Below, piece by piece: positions 11,521-24,990 of a DNA stretch of 64,000 nucleotides (its first letter is position 1; every line of letters starts with the position of its first letter). Source of the stretch: Monilinia fructicola. Taxonomy: Eukaryota > Ascomycota > Leotiomycetes > Helotiales > Sclerotiniaceae. The notes beneath the pieces were generated by a model. The model made no database searches and had not been told where the DNA came from. It saw nothing but the letters and a program-made list of their open reading frames with translations. Both the position numbers and the translations under genes were made by a program. The stretch covers positions 1,508,001-1,572,000 of the forward strand of contig VICG01000016.1 in assembly GCA_008692225.1 (NCBI GenBank), read 5' to 3'.

Positions 11521-13723
11521 CTTGATAATGACCTCGACGAACAAACTTATTAGAGATAGATGATATTGAGAGACAGTCAATCACCAATCTCTATATCGAA
11601 TGTAAAACCTGAAGCTGATGGTGAGTTATCGAACTCGGGGAGCCAGCCAAGATATACAAATCTCAGGGTATAACAACCCATGAAGCTGATACTCAAAATA
11701 AACTCTCCGATGCGCTGCATGGTTCCCGCCCAACGGGTATTCTCCACATTGAATGAACATGGTATGTGGTGTATAAGGCGATACTATCACAGCCAGGGCA
11801 CAATAGAACTTTGCCGAAATTCTACTAGATGACCACTTTGCCAAGCATCAAAAGTAAGTGAGGGGAAACAATTTCTTTCTAGCGTGCTGGATGGTGTGTA
11901 GAATATGCAAGACATCTCGCAATACTTGACATGATTGGTCAACAATGTTTCTCAAAATAACATCATGCATATTGTCCTACTTTAGCCGAAGGGGCACATT
12001 TATTTTTGGAGCGTGATGACTACTACGCATAACAAAAAAGTGAATAAACCCACACCTTTCCAACCGCCACGGATCATCAAAGGCTGTTAATTAGCATGAT
12101 CCGGCAGTCCCTCTATCAACTACAGAGTGTGATGAACTCCGGGGCGCTTAACACTTCCTCTCATAGTTCTATCCGTGCAAACCCTACTTACTCACTCCAT
12201 CAAGTAAGTTATTTTGGGATGTGATGAAGCATTCTTTAATTCAAATATAGAAAACAAATTACCTCGCACCCAATACTTCCGGCGTCTATTTCCACGCTTC
12301 AACTTGACGATCAATTGCGATTGACGCCTTGAACAAATGCAGCACTGATGCTCTTTCTCGATTAGATATTGGATATGAGATTCCACCAATATCACATCTC
12401 GGACTTTGCATGTTGATCACATATTTCGACATTTACATCTCTTTCTGCTTATCATCATCATCGCCATCATCATCATTGTTATCATCCAATATTTTACCAA
12501 GCTAAGAATAGTACCAAATTATGCGTTTTTGTTCTTCTATAGCTAGTTCCCCAGGAACATCTAGACGTCATTGTTTATCAAAGTCTTATCTGGATTTACG
12601 CTTAGCTATAGATGTTGTATTGTATTGCCTTGTGGGCTTGCATATATCCACTGCATACATCCATCCACTACCCATCCACTACCCATCCACTACCCATCCA
12701 CTACCCATCCACTACCCATCCCACAAAGAAGGCTGCATATCGATACCCCCTTTCAAGTCTGTGCCAGCCTTGAAAAGAAAGGGTAACCAGCTGTTGTGGA
12801 TTTGTCTATTGATCGATCTAATCAGGGTAAACTAATCTCTACCTACCCCTACCTCCCCTTACCTATCCCCACTAGCTTCTGACAAGTACTCTCCCAATAC
12901 CCCAAAGATGTCTTATACCCTTACATTCCACACGAAGTCAACAAATTAAAGAGACTCGTTTGAACAATAATTAATAGATATTTATCAATAATATCAATAA
13001 TATCTATCCTTAAGGTATAACTTCTCTTCCGTCGTAACTATTTTCTTTCTTTCCTCATCATCCTATCGGCATGTCATCATTGTCCCTTCTATCATGCTCT
13101 CAATCCCCTCTTAACACCCATTCAACGCTGTAAAATTTGTCTGGTAGACTTCATAAACGCCATGAATCATCTAATCATTCATCCATCTTGCCATCCCATC
13201 CATTTCACCCAACCGTCAGATAGAAGAAAACTAGAATAACAGAGAAGAAAAAGACAACACAAAGATATCAAGAGTGATTTTATGCCATCCATCGCATCAA
13301 TTTCCTTTACTCCCAGACCAGACCAGCTCCGGCCAGACCAGACCAATCCATTCCCATTTCCATTCCCATTTCCATTCCCATTCCCATTCCCATGCCCAAG
13401 CTAATTCCCAGTTCCCAATGTTGATAACCAAACCCCATCGAAACCAGATGTATTCCATCAAAAGGAGCAAAGTTAATTCTCCAGTAACCCTAATCTATAG
13501 GTCTCCGAAAAAAGTGTTGCGCCAGATGTAACCCCCTGTTGTACGTTTCTCTCAATTAACATTCAATTCATTAGGTAGTTGATTATTCCCTGTTGTTTAA
13601 CAACACCTGATACGCCAATGTAGACTGAAAGAATTTTGAAAGCTCCGCAGCTTTGTAATCCAAAGGAAAAAGGTGAAAAATCGTAGGTTATTGTATCATT
13701 AAAAAGTCATTTGAACAACAAAA
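11521..13723. other. Intergenic region with two short tandem repeats
   Basis: No gene was found in 2.2 kb. There is an 11-bp tandem repeat (unit CCATCCACTAC, about 5-6 copies, 12658-12721). A CCCATT/CCATTT repeat lies at about 13353-13396. Short open frames are explained by these repeats. Confidence 0.55.
12658..12721. repeat. 11-bp minisatellite, CCATCCACTAC unit
   Basis: The unit is repeated about five and a half times with little or no variation. It lies in intergenic DNA. Confidence 0.85.
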
Positions 13724-16700
13724 TTAGAGTTGTACCTCTAACTCACTATCCATAGGTTCGCAAAGTTCAGTTAAACTTTCCATGGGTTCATCAGAAGCAT
13801 ATTCATCATCTGAGTTGCCCCATTCTATTAATTCGTTAGTTTGATTTCCCTTCAGAATGAATTAAGGTATGGATGGTATCTTACCAGAAGCTTCCTCATC
13901 TGCTTCATCTACCATGTATCTTCGTATTTCTCTCCAGACATCTAGAACTTGTTAATTTGTTTTCCCCAATGGAGATGATATAAACTTACTATCCATTCTC
14001 AACTTGTAGTCATCAGCTGCTTTTCCAGGTTCAAAATATTGAAGACAAAGACTCCCGACATGCTCGATGTTAACCATAAACTGGTCTAACAGCTTGCACT
14101 CGCTGTACTATGTAGACTTCGTTTAAATAATCCAAACAATGGTAGCCCAACCTCTGAGTCATTTTCATCCGGTATAACGCCAGGTCTATTTCACTTGCTG
14201 ATCCAGTATCGTCAACCTCAATACCCAAATTGAAGATTAAATCTCCAAGGAAATCTTCAGTATCAGATCTGACGGCACTTTCATAATGAGTGAGAATGGC
14301 AGGAGCCCAATCAGAAGCTGTATATAAAGCGATCTTTGTGATTTCTTTTCGAGAAATGTCACTAGAGTTGCTCTGAAGATTAACGAGATCTTTGAAGAAT
14401 CGAAGGAATTCAGACCCTTCATTATTATCAATGTACCAAGCAGCCTTGGCAACGTGAGTGGCCATATCCTGAATAGCCTGTGGGCTCTCTGAGTGCTCGC
14501 AATATAACGTAGCAGCTCTTAAAAATGGAACCCAAGGTAATGGATTATTCCTTCTAATGCCCTGAGTAATTGCAACATAGATATACTGATCATGATTCAG
14601 CTCATTTGGGAAATGTAAGAGAGTGGCGATGATGGAGTGTGTTGCCTTCTGATTTTGATTGATCGTGAGAAGTTTTTCCGTCAGGATATTAGCGTGAGTC
14701 CTCGTCCAGTGCAAATTCATTCTTCGTTTCTCATCCCATGTGAAGGGTATCTTATTGGAATCAAAGAGACAATTGTAACCGAGAATCAGAACGATCAGGC
14801 TCAGGTGCTTCCGGGTCACAAACCGAGAGGAGTCGAGCTAAGAGATCGATGACGCTATCATATGAGACAGGTCTTGTTGTCGAATTTCTTTTGGCAATCA
14901 GCTGAAGCATTCGTTGTAACTGAGCATTATGGGCATCCCCAGTATCCGCACAGATGATGTCTAAAGTTTTCGAGAGAAATCCTGAGTCGAGAAGAACTGC
15001 TGCTTCATTATCTCCGAGGTCGGCAATATTGGTGAGTAAACCGAAGTAATCAGGCCAAGCTCTTAAACTATTATGAAAGTTTTCATATAATCTAATCAAG
15101 GAACCAATCAAATCCTGTAGTAAACGTGGATCATCAGGGACATGATGTCCATCAACACCAAAGCCGTATGCATATTGAACTCCGGTCTTTACCGAAATCA
15201 AAGCTCCGAGGACTGCAGCACTTGTTTCTGAACGGACGATGGCTTCGGGACACCTCATAAGCAAAAAGCGGAAAGACTCTGTGCACCTACAAACATAGTC
15301 AAGAAAGTCTCGACTACATTCTCCGCAATGTTGAAATTGTGTCCGTAAAGCAGTTACGAAAGTTCCGATATCTGGGACATCCTTTGAACGTGCTACAACT
15401 TGATCCAAATGACACATGGCAACAAAAATGGCGTGCTTTTCGAGTTCGTGCGAACCTGAGCATTTCCCATTGCTCAGATAATTCAAGTTTTCGAAAATGT
15501 TCCGAGCGAAGACAATATGAGCAGGATCATACAGGCAGTATTTTCGCAACACATGCTCGTTCTCAATAGTTATGTGGTTCGCCTGTCGTTGATTGATGAC
15601 TGCCTTCAATGGGTCTTTCTCCATACTTATATCGACAGCTGCCTTCCATGGATTGGCGCTCTTGATGTTCACCAATTCTTCCTTTGCGATATTCAAGGTG
15701 GTAGAACGTTGATAAAACAACATATAGGCACTGTAGTTCTTATCAAACTGTATGGGGTTATCAACAGTCGGATGTTCAACGCCGCCATAACAGGCTGCTT
15801 CCATGAAAGTGGGATCCCAAGAAGTCACTAGGTCATCGTTAAACTCGACCCAATCTCCTTTGCCATCAACTTGCGGTCGCTCTCGGATGTAGGAATAGTA
15901 ATGGCCCGACTCTGCAGTTCCCGAGTGAACAAGAACACCAACAAGTTCAAAAATATCCTCTTCAATTTCACCTGATTCATTCATGAGGTATTCAACCTTG
16001 TAAGGTCTCATATCGATCGATGATGGAAATGTGAAGTGGTCATTGATCTTGTTTCGTGTGAGCGTTCGAAGATTAAAATCAAATCTTTTCAAATGAAAGA
16101 TCAAATTGTCTGGCACATCCTTAAGGCAAGCTCGCTTAACTGCATCAACATGTCGATTGCAAGTCTCGCATTTTGTACTTGTTATCGCCTTCCATGGCCT
16201 CACCTTCGACATAAGCCTGTAAACTTTCTTCGAGGGACTTTTTCCCCTTGATATCACATTGAATGGCCGAGAAATCTTCTAGTCTCCCAGAGATATGAGG
16301 GCACTCCTTAGACTTGATCTGCTGTACCAATTTGCCTCCATAGAAAGATCTAACTTTGCGTTTATCTTCATCTGTCAAGTTTTCCCGTTCAAAACGATCG
16401 AAGAGTAGATTGTAAAATTCATCAACATCCATTTGGACGCTGACATCAATCTCTTGGTCTTCGAAAGTCGGAATAGACGCCGCAAACCCAGTCGGATCGA
16501 CATATCTTCTCATACTATTTTGCATGAAGGAGAACAATCGTTGGGTTTCGAGGAGGAGCTTTTGTGATCCAGGATCAGCAATATGTGAATCGAAGATGAA
16601 TTCCCTAAATGAAACGTTCATGAATAATTGCGTAGTCAGAGAGTTGAGGTAGCAAGTATTGGAAAGATTCTTCAGACCAACGTAGCCAGTTGGAGATCTG

Positions 16701-19700
16701 ATATACTTTGATCTTTCAAAGGTCTGCCACATCTCAAAAGTATAAGGGTTTTCGGATTCCGAGTCGTAAGGAGTGAGATTCGACATCAGAAGGGATATTT
16801 CTTGGTATTGATGAATGTCATCTTTGACCAGAGCAAATATAGTCTCTCCCATAGTATTCCGAGTTCTAGAATTTATAATGGGGATTTTTTGGGCAATAAG
16901 TCCATCGCTTTCGACATCCTCTTCACTCGAGAGAGTAGGGAATAAATGTCTGTTAAAGAGTCGAACTCCTAGATTCCCACAAGATAACTGTTGGTCACCT
17001 TGCTTCATGGCAGTTACAGCATGATGCAACAAGTTAGTCAACCCTTGAGTAATTAAATCAACAGTTTCAGGCAGTCCGACTTCTTCATAGTTCTTGTGAT
17101 CGAGGAGGAGGTTACCCCATTCATGTATGACATTGTTGAGGTCCAAATCAATTGGTGTTTCCAACAATCTTTTGAAAATCGTCAATGCAAGTAGAAACAT
17201 CTCCTCACATTGCCCGGGTCTCTCGACGGCCTCGGGAATTAATTTGGCTACCATTGGCCATAATGTAATGGCAACCTCTGATGTCGAAACACGAGCCGAA
17301 CTAGGATTGAAGGTGAATTTGCTCGTGACGTGTTTCAAGATGGCTTTCCTGACAAATGGTCGAATGTCATCCAAGAGAAGATCTTGTAGGAGAGTACTAC
17401 CATTGAGATGACCAACGAAGGTAATCCATAGAGTAGAATTTTGAGTGGCAACCTCAAGCAAAGCTTCGACGCTGGTCCAGATCAGATGAACTGAAGTTTC
17501 AGTGGTGGTTACTGATTTGGCAGCCTTCAACAAAACTAGGAGACGTCTCAAAAGTCTGTCATCGATACCGATCGTAGATGATGGAGGTAGAGCAGGGTCT
17601 ATGAAGAATTAGTTGCCGAGTTTTGGAGATGATAAACCATGTATAATTACCTTTAAGAAGTGTCGCCAAGCTGCTAACAAAGTGCATGGCTAGAGTTTGT
17701 CTAATTGCTTGCGGTGCACTACCCTCAAGGAATTTTGAATTGGCGATAGCAGCAATGAGTAAACTCATCGCTCGATCAAAACTAGCCGAATTCACAGACC
17801 CCTGCATGAGTTAGTCACGAACTTCTGAGAGGAAATGAATCAAAAACCTTTGAAGTTTGACAGAAAATATACTGCTTCAATCCATACAAACCATACAGAG
17901 CTTTGTATGGTTGCTCAAGTGGGAATATCTCAGTATATGGGATCTCAGGGTTACTCAGATCTTTCAGAATTCTGTCATAGACGGGAAACTGAACGAGGAA
18001 TGAATATATCTAGAATGAATGTTAGAAAATTTAACGGCTCGTGAAATATTGTTTTTACATACCTTTTCCGCCAGATTTTCTTGCATGCCAAGATAACTCC
18101 AAATTTGCTCAAACTTTCTGGCAATTTCCATTTGAAGGGGATCGTTACTAGTTGGTAATGGCGGGTCGGTATCATCACGACGTTTGACGAGAACAAGTCC
18201 CGTCAGGTTGAGATCTTCAACAGACTTGCACAGTTCAGATTCGTCGTGTTTGAACTCCTTTCCGCAATAAAATACCCGGCAAGAAGTAAATTCTGTTTCC
18301 TTTTGCAATTTTGCAACTAAAGTAGCAGCTGTATCTTGAGTACCTATGGTAAGTTCCTTTATTGACGACGTAGTCTCATCGAATGCTTGATACCTAATCT
18401 TGAGAGCAGTGCCCTGTACATCATTCGATGATGTAATAACAGCGGATCGCAACTTTGGGGTGACAAAGTGCACACTGCTTGAATAAGCCGCGAGAAATGC
18501 TTGCAAGGTAGCAAGTGATCGAGTGAAAAGTAATTCCTGTTCTTGAATCCGAGAATCAGGGGTCAACATGACCATATCCTCCTCATCCCCACCGATTCCA
18601 TTATTACTGAAAGTCGTCAATTTGCTTGCAGCACCTGCTAATTTGTCGAAACATCTTGCAATGAAAGCCAGATGTATCTCGCGTGCTTTTGTGCGAGGTA
18701 ATCCTTGCATGAATGAACCAACGTAAACACCGACGAGGTCTTCAATGGCCTGTTCATAGACTGCCACTTGAGGAGCGCTCTCGATTATTCGCCATAATTG
18801 CTCCATGGCGAGGGGGTCAAAAGATAAATCCAATTCGACATTCTTGTTTTGGTCAAGCTCTTTCTGCTTTTCCTCTAGCAAGGAATATAACCCACTCCTC
18901 ACAAATCGTAACGTGCCTTCCAAAAAGTATTTAGGTTCAAGTTTTGGTAGGTATTTCTGAAAGCAAATGGAAAGGTATCTATTGGCAAATTTTTGTTTCT
19001 GAAAAGCGTCATTCAAGATATCCCAACCGGCTAAGCGGTCGGCAGTATCGTTTGATTGAGATCCCACCAACAGATTCCAAAGACGTGTACCTAATTCGAT
19101 ATTTATAGTGTCGGGCTCAGTCAAAATGATTTGTTGTAGGATCTCGCGACGAGCAAGATTTGCAGGGCTATCATAAGCCAGAGAACGATTCCCGGCTATA
19201 TTCAATTCAAGCTCATCGACCATTAATCTTGTAAGACCATGCTGCGTGGCCAATGCCTCAAGATCTGGCATCAAACTTTGATTAAGCAGTGCATTGATGA
19301 CGCATATACTTCCCGGTGCAGTGTTCGTTTTGTTCGAAATATCCTTGATACAATCGAGGTAGATATCTTTCCGCGCTTCCTGGCAAGGTCCATTGACCAG
19401 CAATTCACGGAGGTGAGTTGCGGCAAAATTCTGAATATCAGGATAACCGTTGGGACAGCCATCGCTGGTAATTGACGACTCACGAATCAATCGGACACAT
19501 ATGTCGTAAGGAGGAGCATCAAGTTCTCTACGACCCGATTTGATCGCAATCTCTCTGAAGAGATTTTCGCAAAATTCTCTCATTGCGACAGTGAAGGACT
19601 GTATTGGAAGAGCTGCAACTTTCTGACATATGTAAAGGCATGACGGATACTCATATAGGTTTAAAACTTTCTTTACCATTTTCAAAATGGCCTCCACAAC

Positions 19701-21688
19701 TCTTGGGTCTTGACTTGTCATCACAGTTTGCCATATGGTATCGGTTTGCTCGTCTTCGTACGTCTTCGTGACGAGTAGAAAGCCCACGATATTGCTACTT
19801 TCATTAATGATTTCGGGGTGAGATCCAATACCGACAATGTAATCGATTAACTTGTGTTGTAGGATTAACTTTGCAAAGTGAAGAAGAACTACACCACCAT
19901 TTGGAAGTGTTTCCTTTGATCGGTGAGCACTATGAAGAGTTAAGAGATCTTGACACATGGTTGTTACACCAACCACTCGAAGTTGCATCTGAGCGGATGT
20001 GATGAGTTTCTTAAGAACGGAAAACTTCCACTCAAGAGAAATTACCTTGGAGAGTTGTTGTGAATCTTCGATGCCGGGGCATCTCTTTCTCTGGATTTCA
20101 ATCCGATCTTTTGCTACCTGCGGATTCAACCATAATGAGTGAAACAATATGAGAGCGAGAGAATTAAGATGTGTAGTTGCAGCATCCGGAGTGAGAAAGG
20201 TAACATTTTTCTCAATGATGGACTCCAATCCCACACTCATGATGCTGAAGAATTCATATCCCGAGGCGAGCTTTCGATTAACATCTTCCATATGTGCTTG
20301 GTGTCTCCTGGTCAGTGCGGCAGTAGCATTCAACTTTTCCACTAATCTCGATGGTTCGGTCAAGTTATCAAATAGTCTCGGATAGTTTGAGATAAATCTC
20401 AATTGCCCTCCAACATACTTGGTGAGAGCAGAGATTGATGCCCCTCCAGCCTCGAAATAAGTTTGAAAATCCGAAGTATCTTCTTCCCACCTCCAATTAT
20501 AATAAGCCTCCAGATTTTTTCCAATGTGATTTAGGTCCGCGTCAAACTTTTGTAGATGACTATAAGTTGGAAGAAAACGAGGTGATGCAAGCTCCGGTAA
20601 CTGATCTGTATCGAATGATAATGTCTTGACGTCCATGGCTAAAAACCTTCCGGCAAGTCGGGCATACTGGTAAAGGAATTGTGTTAGGGATTTTGAACGA
20701 CGATTAGCTCTCTGCATGAACTGTCCAAAATAACGACTATCAAAAGTTAGCTTGGGACCAAATTCGTCATTGGTGAGTTCGACTAACGTTCGATAATTCA
20801 AGGCCCAGATCATATCTGGAAATGCGAACCAAAAATCTCGATGCCTGGTGAAAGCGCCATGCAAGCGACTATCTGTATTGGAGAAGCGGAGAAAGCTATC
20901 TATCCAGTCTCGAAGTTCGACGAAGACATCTTCTGTTTCGATAGGATCTAGGAGCATCGTTAGATATGCTCATTGCCTCATCGTCGCGCAAGAGCAAAGA
21001 AGCTTACCGTGTTGTGTAAAATATGTGCAATCCTCTTCAATGCGTGAATCACATTTTCCCCGCGATGTTGAGTAGGGAAATGATACAGAGGATCAGGGAA
21101 AACTTCCTCCTCATCAATAATAGCCATGGTCGGGCTTCTTTCAGGATCATCCGAGCTGATATGAACGAGTTCGACCTCGGGGCTCCCTTCCATCGCAGAT
21201 GAAGAGGAAGGGGTTCCGATGATTGAGGCTGGCACCGTGGACAAGATATCGCTTTCCGACTCAATACTAATCCTCGTAACTTCGTCTTCCATAATATGCG
21301 GCATTTTCGATGGCGTATGAGGGGAAGGCGAATTGGATAGAGTTGACTCTAAAGGAGGTTGCGTTGTTCGCAGATTAATGGTAACCCGACTTGATGTTGG
21401 CTCAACTGGGGATTGCGCCGTGGTAGGTCTTGTTGGAGTACTTGGTAGAATAGGATCGTGAATAAGATTCAAGTCATCTTCCTGTGACGACATGGAATCC
21501 AGGGGAATATCTGAAGCTTTAGTTGTATCGACCGACCTACTACTTCTAGAACCAGAATGACTCCTGGACGTCTTTTGTCGCTTTCTTGCCGAAAGGTGTT
21601 CGTTATCATCAAATGGGAGTGGATGTGTTGAACAAGGCTCTGATGAGACCGCACGTTCTGGCGACGACTCAACTTGATCTTGGTCCAT
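13724..21688 (-). CDS. Giant ubiquitin-specific protease (USP/UBP), frame-broken in the assembly
   Basis: Seven exons: 21008-21688, 18063-20947, 17848-18009, 17651-17801, 13990-17598, 13885-13941, 13724-13824. The corrected protein is about 2,547 aa. It is a cysteine deubiquitinase with the Cys box NLSNTCYLNS (Cys codon 16652-16654, around residue 1608), the zinc-finger-like CETCNRHVDAVKRACL, DNLIFHLKRFDF, and the His box SGTAESGHYYSY (around residue 1858). The flanks are helical USP9X/USP34-like, and the tail (RLGYHCLDYLNEVYIVQRVQ, ending EPMDSELEVQL) resembles the fungal DUF3517-type C-terminus. Exon 1 is acidic and Ser-rich. Single surplus bases break the frame at 16171-16174, about 14763-14765 and 14083-14084. 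Exons 1 and 2 also disagree in phase by one base, although donor, branch and acceptor look canonical. Introns are 48-60 nt. With catalytic motifs intact on both sides, assembly error is the likelier cause. Confidence 0.88.
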
Positions 21689-21767
21689 TTGGGGTAAAGT
21701 TGAGAGATTGAATGAATGTGGTGGAAGCTGTCCAGAACAGCAGGAGCTAGCTGGAGCCGTACGGCAG

Positions 21768-21812
21768 AAAGCTTTTTGTGAAGCTTTCGTAAAGCTTTCG
21801 TAAAGCTTTTTC
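21768..21812. repeat. AAGCTTTCGT short tandem repeat upstream of the USP gene
   Basis: Four near-copies of AAGCTTTCGTA/AAGCTTTTTG lie 80-125 bp upstream of the USP start codon. The core AAAGCTTT is self-complementary, so the tract can fold. It may be promoter sequence; no function is shown. Confidence 0.5.
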
Positions 21813-21859
21813 CAAGGAACCTAAGAGAATGGCAATCGCATATGATTATAATTTAATGA

Positions 21860-22300
21860 ATTAGCATTCCCCTCCCCGCACGACCTTTGAGGTTAATGGG
21901 TGGTGAATACTCGTATTTTGGAGGGGGTTTGGATTATTTATTGAATTAATGAATTATGGATATGAATTACCTAACCTAGAGTACAGGAAGCAATGTGAGT
22001 GGAAGGAAGTCGGTATGTGTGTATGGATGTATGGATGTAATCAGTAAGGTTACTCTGTGCTCTGGACGGTGTGATGAGGGATGGATGGGTTGGGCGAGAT
22101 TTGAGAGAGAGGGGTAAAGTACTGTAGTAAGTTTTGGGATAAGAAGAATGCCCTAGTAGGTATAACAAGAATTAGCTGGAGGTGTGATATGAGATAATAT
22201 GATATGATATGATATGTATGATGGCATGGTAGATATGAGTGAGTCGGGGAACTTGGAAAGTGTAAAATGATTAAACGCGATGAATAAGATAAGATGTGAT
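21860..22300. other. Intergenic region between the USP gene and the AT-rich block
   Basis: No gene was found. There are short GATAT and ATGTATGG repeats. AT content rises steeply after about 22.3 kb. Confidence 0.5.
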
Positions 22301-22760
22301 TAAATTCTAAAGTTATAAGTACTTATTAATAAAGTTTATTCCTTAGTAAAAAGTTTTACTTATAGTTTTTATTATTATTATTCAAGAGAAGAAAAATAAT
22401 TATTCTTAAGTAGACTTAAATTAGTAAGTATATATAAGAGAAGAATTATAATATAATATAATATAATATAATATATAGAAAAAGATTAAAAGAGTTTAAT
22501 GGATTCGAAGAATCAACCTCAGAGAAATGTGGAGTCATGTGACTGTTATCATGTGATTATTATACCTGTACTATAGGAGGTTCAAAATGAAAAAAACACG
22601 AACCTTAAATCCTTAGCGGCTCGTGTGATTGGTCATAAGTATTCCGCGAAAATTTTAATTGTCGAACATTAGTAAGCAAAAAACCTTAATTTTTTAATGC
22701 CGACTTTCCGTTCTGTCGTCGGAGCTTAGTTATTCCGACCATTTCGAAGGTGGTTAACCA

Positions 22761-22850
22761 TTTCGGCCTATTCCATTTCGGCCCATTCCATTCCGGCCAT
22801 TCCATTCCGGCCATTCCATTCCGGCTATTTCATTCCGGCTATTTTATATA
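22761..22850. repeat. CATTCCATTCCGGC minisatellite
   Basis: Five or six imperfect 14-15-bp units alternate CCATTCCATTTCGG and CCATTCCGGC/T. It sits just inside the AT-rich block and is one of its few GC-containing parts. Confidence 0.75.
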
Positions 22851-23317
22851 GGTCTATATTATTTCAAGATAATAATAATAAATAATAAATAATAAATAAT
22901 AGAAGGTATATTATTATAATTATAAAAAAAGCTAAGTTTAATTTATATATAATTGAAGAATATATTAAAGAAATATATCAAAATTATAAAGCTTTTCTAT
23001 AAAATTTAAATTTTAGAATTAAATAAAAAAAAGTAAAAAATCGAATAAATAAATAAAAAAAAATAATATAAAAAATATATTTAAAAAGAATAATATTAAA
23101 GAATATATTAAAAAAGATAAAAAAGATATAAAAATAAAAAATATAAAATATAATATAATATTATTAATATATTATTTAATATATTTAATATATTCAATAT
23201 AGAATATAATTTAAATAAGATATATATTTATAATATAAGAGTATTTATATTTAGAATTAAAAGAAGTAAGAAAATAAATATATAATTAGTAAAGGATTTT
23301 AAAAATAATTTCTTTCT

Positions 23318-23461
<144 letters not shown>

Positions 23462-23465
23462 GCTA

Positions 23466-23624
23466 TACTAGCACTCGCGGAAAATAAATTTTTAGATTAT
23501 GGATTCGTAGAATTTTATTAGCCTCGAACGAAGTGAGGATTGGGGGTTTGGGGGCTAGCCCCCATTAAGTAATAAAATTCGAAGAATCCATAGTCTGAAA
23601 ATTTATTTTCCGCGAGTGCTAGTA
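23466..23624. mobile_element. 159-bp inverted-repeat MITE with TA duplication
   Basis: The ends TACTAGCACTCGCGGAAAAT and its reverse complement form terminal inverted repeats of about 55 bp. They continue through ATGGATTC and GAATTTTATTA with a handful of mismatches. TA dinucleotides flank both sides (23464-23465 and 23625-23626), as expected of a Tc1/mariner-type target-site duplication. The 50-bp loop is GC-rich (GGGGGCTAGCCCCC) and is shared with a fragment at 5.2 kb. There is no coding capacity, so it would depend on a transposase encoded elsewhere. Confidence 0.75.
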
Positions 23625-24233
23625 TATAAATAAATAAAAGTTAAAATAAATATTAAATAAGTTATTAAATAAATATCTAATATATAGAATAGAAAACTTA
23701 ATTAAAGATAAATAGATAATAATAAAAGAAAGAATAGATTAATAAATAATAATTTTTTTCTTTAATTAATAATTAATAATTCTTTTTTAATATAATAAAT
23801 AAGAAACCTAATAGAAGTATTAAAGATTATAATAAATTAAGAGATTATATATATCTTTTACTTTATATTTTTTATATTTTTATATATAATTAATTCTTTA
23901 TAAAGATCTTAGTTAAAAATAACTATTTATTTTAAATATCTCTTTATTTTAAAGTATCTCAGTTTGCTTTAGCTCTTAATTACTAATACTAAGTACATCT
24001 ATACTTATATTAAATCTTTAAACTACTTACTTTTATTCTACTTATATTTATCTATTTACCTATTATCTATCTAGTATAATTAGAACTATTTATCTATTTA
24101 ATAGTTTTAAAGCTTCTTTAATATAGCCCCGCTATATATATTTAATAATATATATATTAAAGCGATAATAATTAAATAAAGCTAGAGGTATAATAATATA
24201 TAAATACTTATAGCTTAAAGAAGAAATAAAGAA

Positions 24234-24901
24234 ACCGCTCTAGGACTAGAGAGAATTAATTATTATACTTTAATAATAAATATTTAAATAAGAATTATAA
24301 CTATAGCTTATCGTATACCTTATATTCTTATAATAAACTCCTTATAAAATTTATATTTTCTAATATAAATTAAAATTTTAATAACTTTTATAATATTATA
24401 TATTTTAATTTAAAAACTTTATTAATTATATCTTAAGATTAATAAAATATAAAATATAAAGCTATTTATTTTTATTTATTTTATTTTAAAAGTTATATTT
24501 CTTTAAAGTTAAATTTTTTTTAAAAAATCTAATATATAACGCTTTTTTATATAAAAATTAACGACTTTTTTTAAAAAAATTATATTATTAAATTTTATAA
24601 AATTAATATTTTATTAGAAAAATTATATTATTAAATTTTATAAAATTAATATTTTATTAGAAAAATTATAAAAATTAAATTAGTTTATTTTTATAAAACT
24701 TTTAAAAATTCTTTATATATTTATTTAAATATTATTAAAAATTTAATAATTTATTAAGGATATTAAAAGTTAAAAAAATAAAGGTTTTTAATATAAAAAC
24801 GTAAGGTATACGATAAGCTATGGCCGCAACTCTTACTTAAATAATAAATTGATATAATTCACCTTATCGATTTAACTAACGTTCTCTAGGGCTCTAGGGC
24901 T
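24234..24901. mobile_element. 668-bp decayed inverted-repeat element
   Basis: The left arm (24234-24322) and right arm (24802-24901) are inverted copies. They share an exact core, CTATAGCTTATCGTATACCTT on the left with its complement on the right apart from the first base, and weaker similarity outward to CTAGGACTAGAG versus CCTAGAGCCCTAGAG. In the 17-base stretch AAGAATTATAACTATAG against AAGAGTTGCGGCCATAG all six differences are transitions and the left copy is always A or T. The interior is AT-rich and non-coding. A 12-bp direct repeat, GCTAGAGGTATA, lies outside at 24181-24192 and 24929-24940. Confidence 0.6.
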
Positions 24902-24990
24902 ATTATTTATATTCTACTAATAAGTAGCGCTAGAGGTATACGAATTAACTACTAGGTACCTACCTAGGTAGGTATCTTCTTAATATTCAG

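Noticed and set aside
13724..21688. USP gene as a genuine pseudogene
   Set aside because: Breaks are single bases, mostly in short homopolymers; catalytic Cys and His boxes and flanks remain conserved; other clearly essential-type genes nearby carry the same kind of lesion.
24181..24940. GCTAGAGGTATA direct repeats as a target-site duplication of the 668-bp element
   Set aside because: The 12-bp copies lie 40-55 bp outside the inverted arms rather than abutting them, so they may instead belong to an older nested element.
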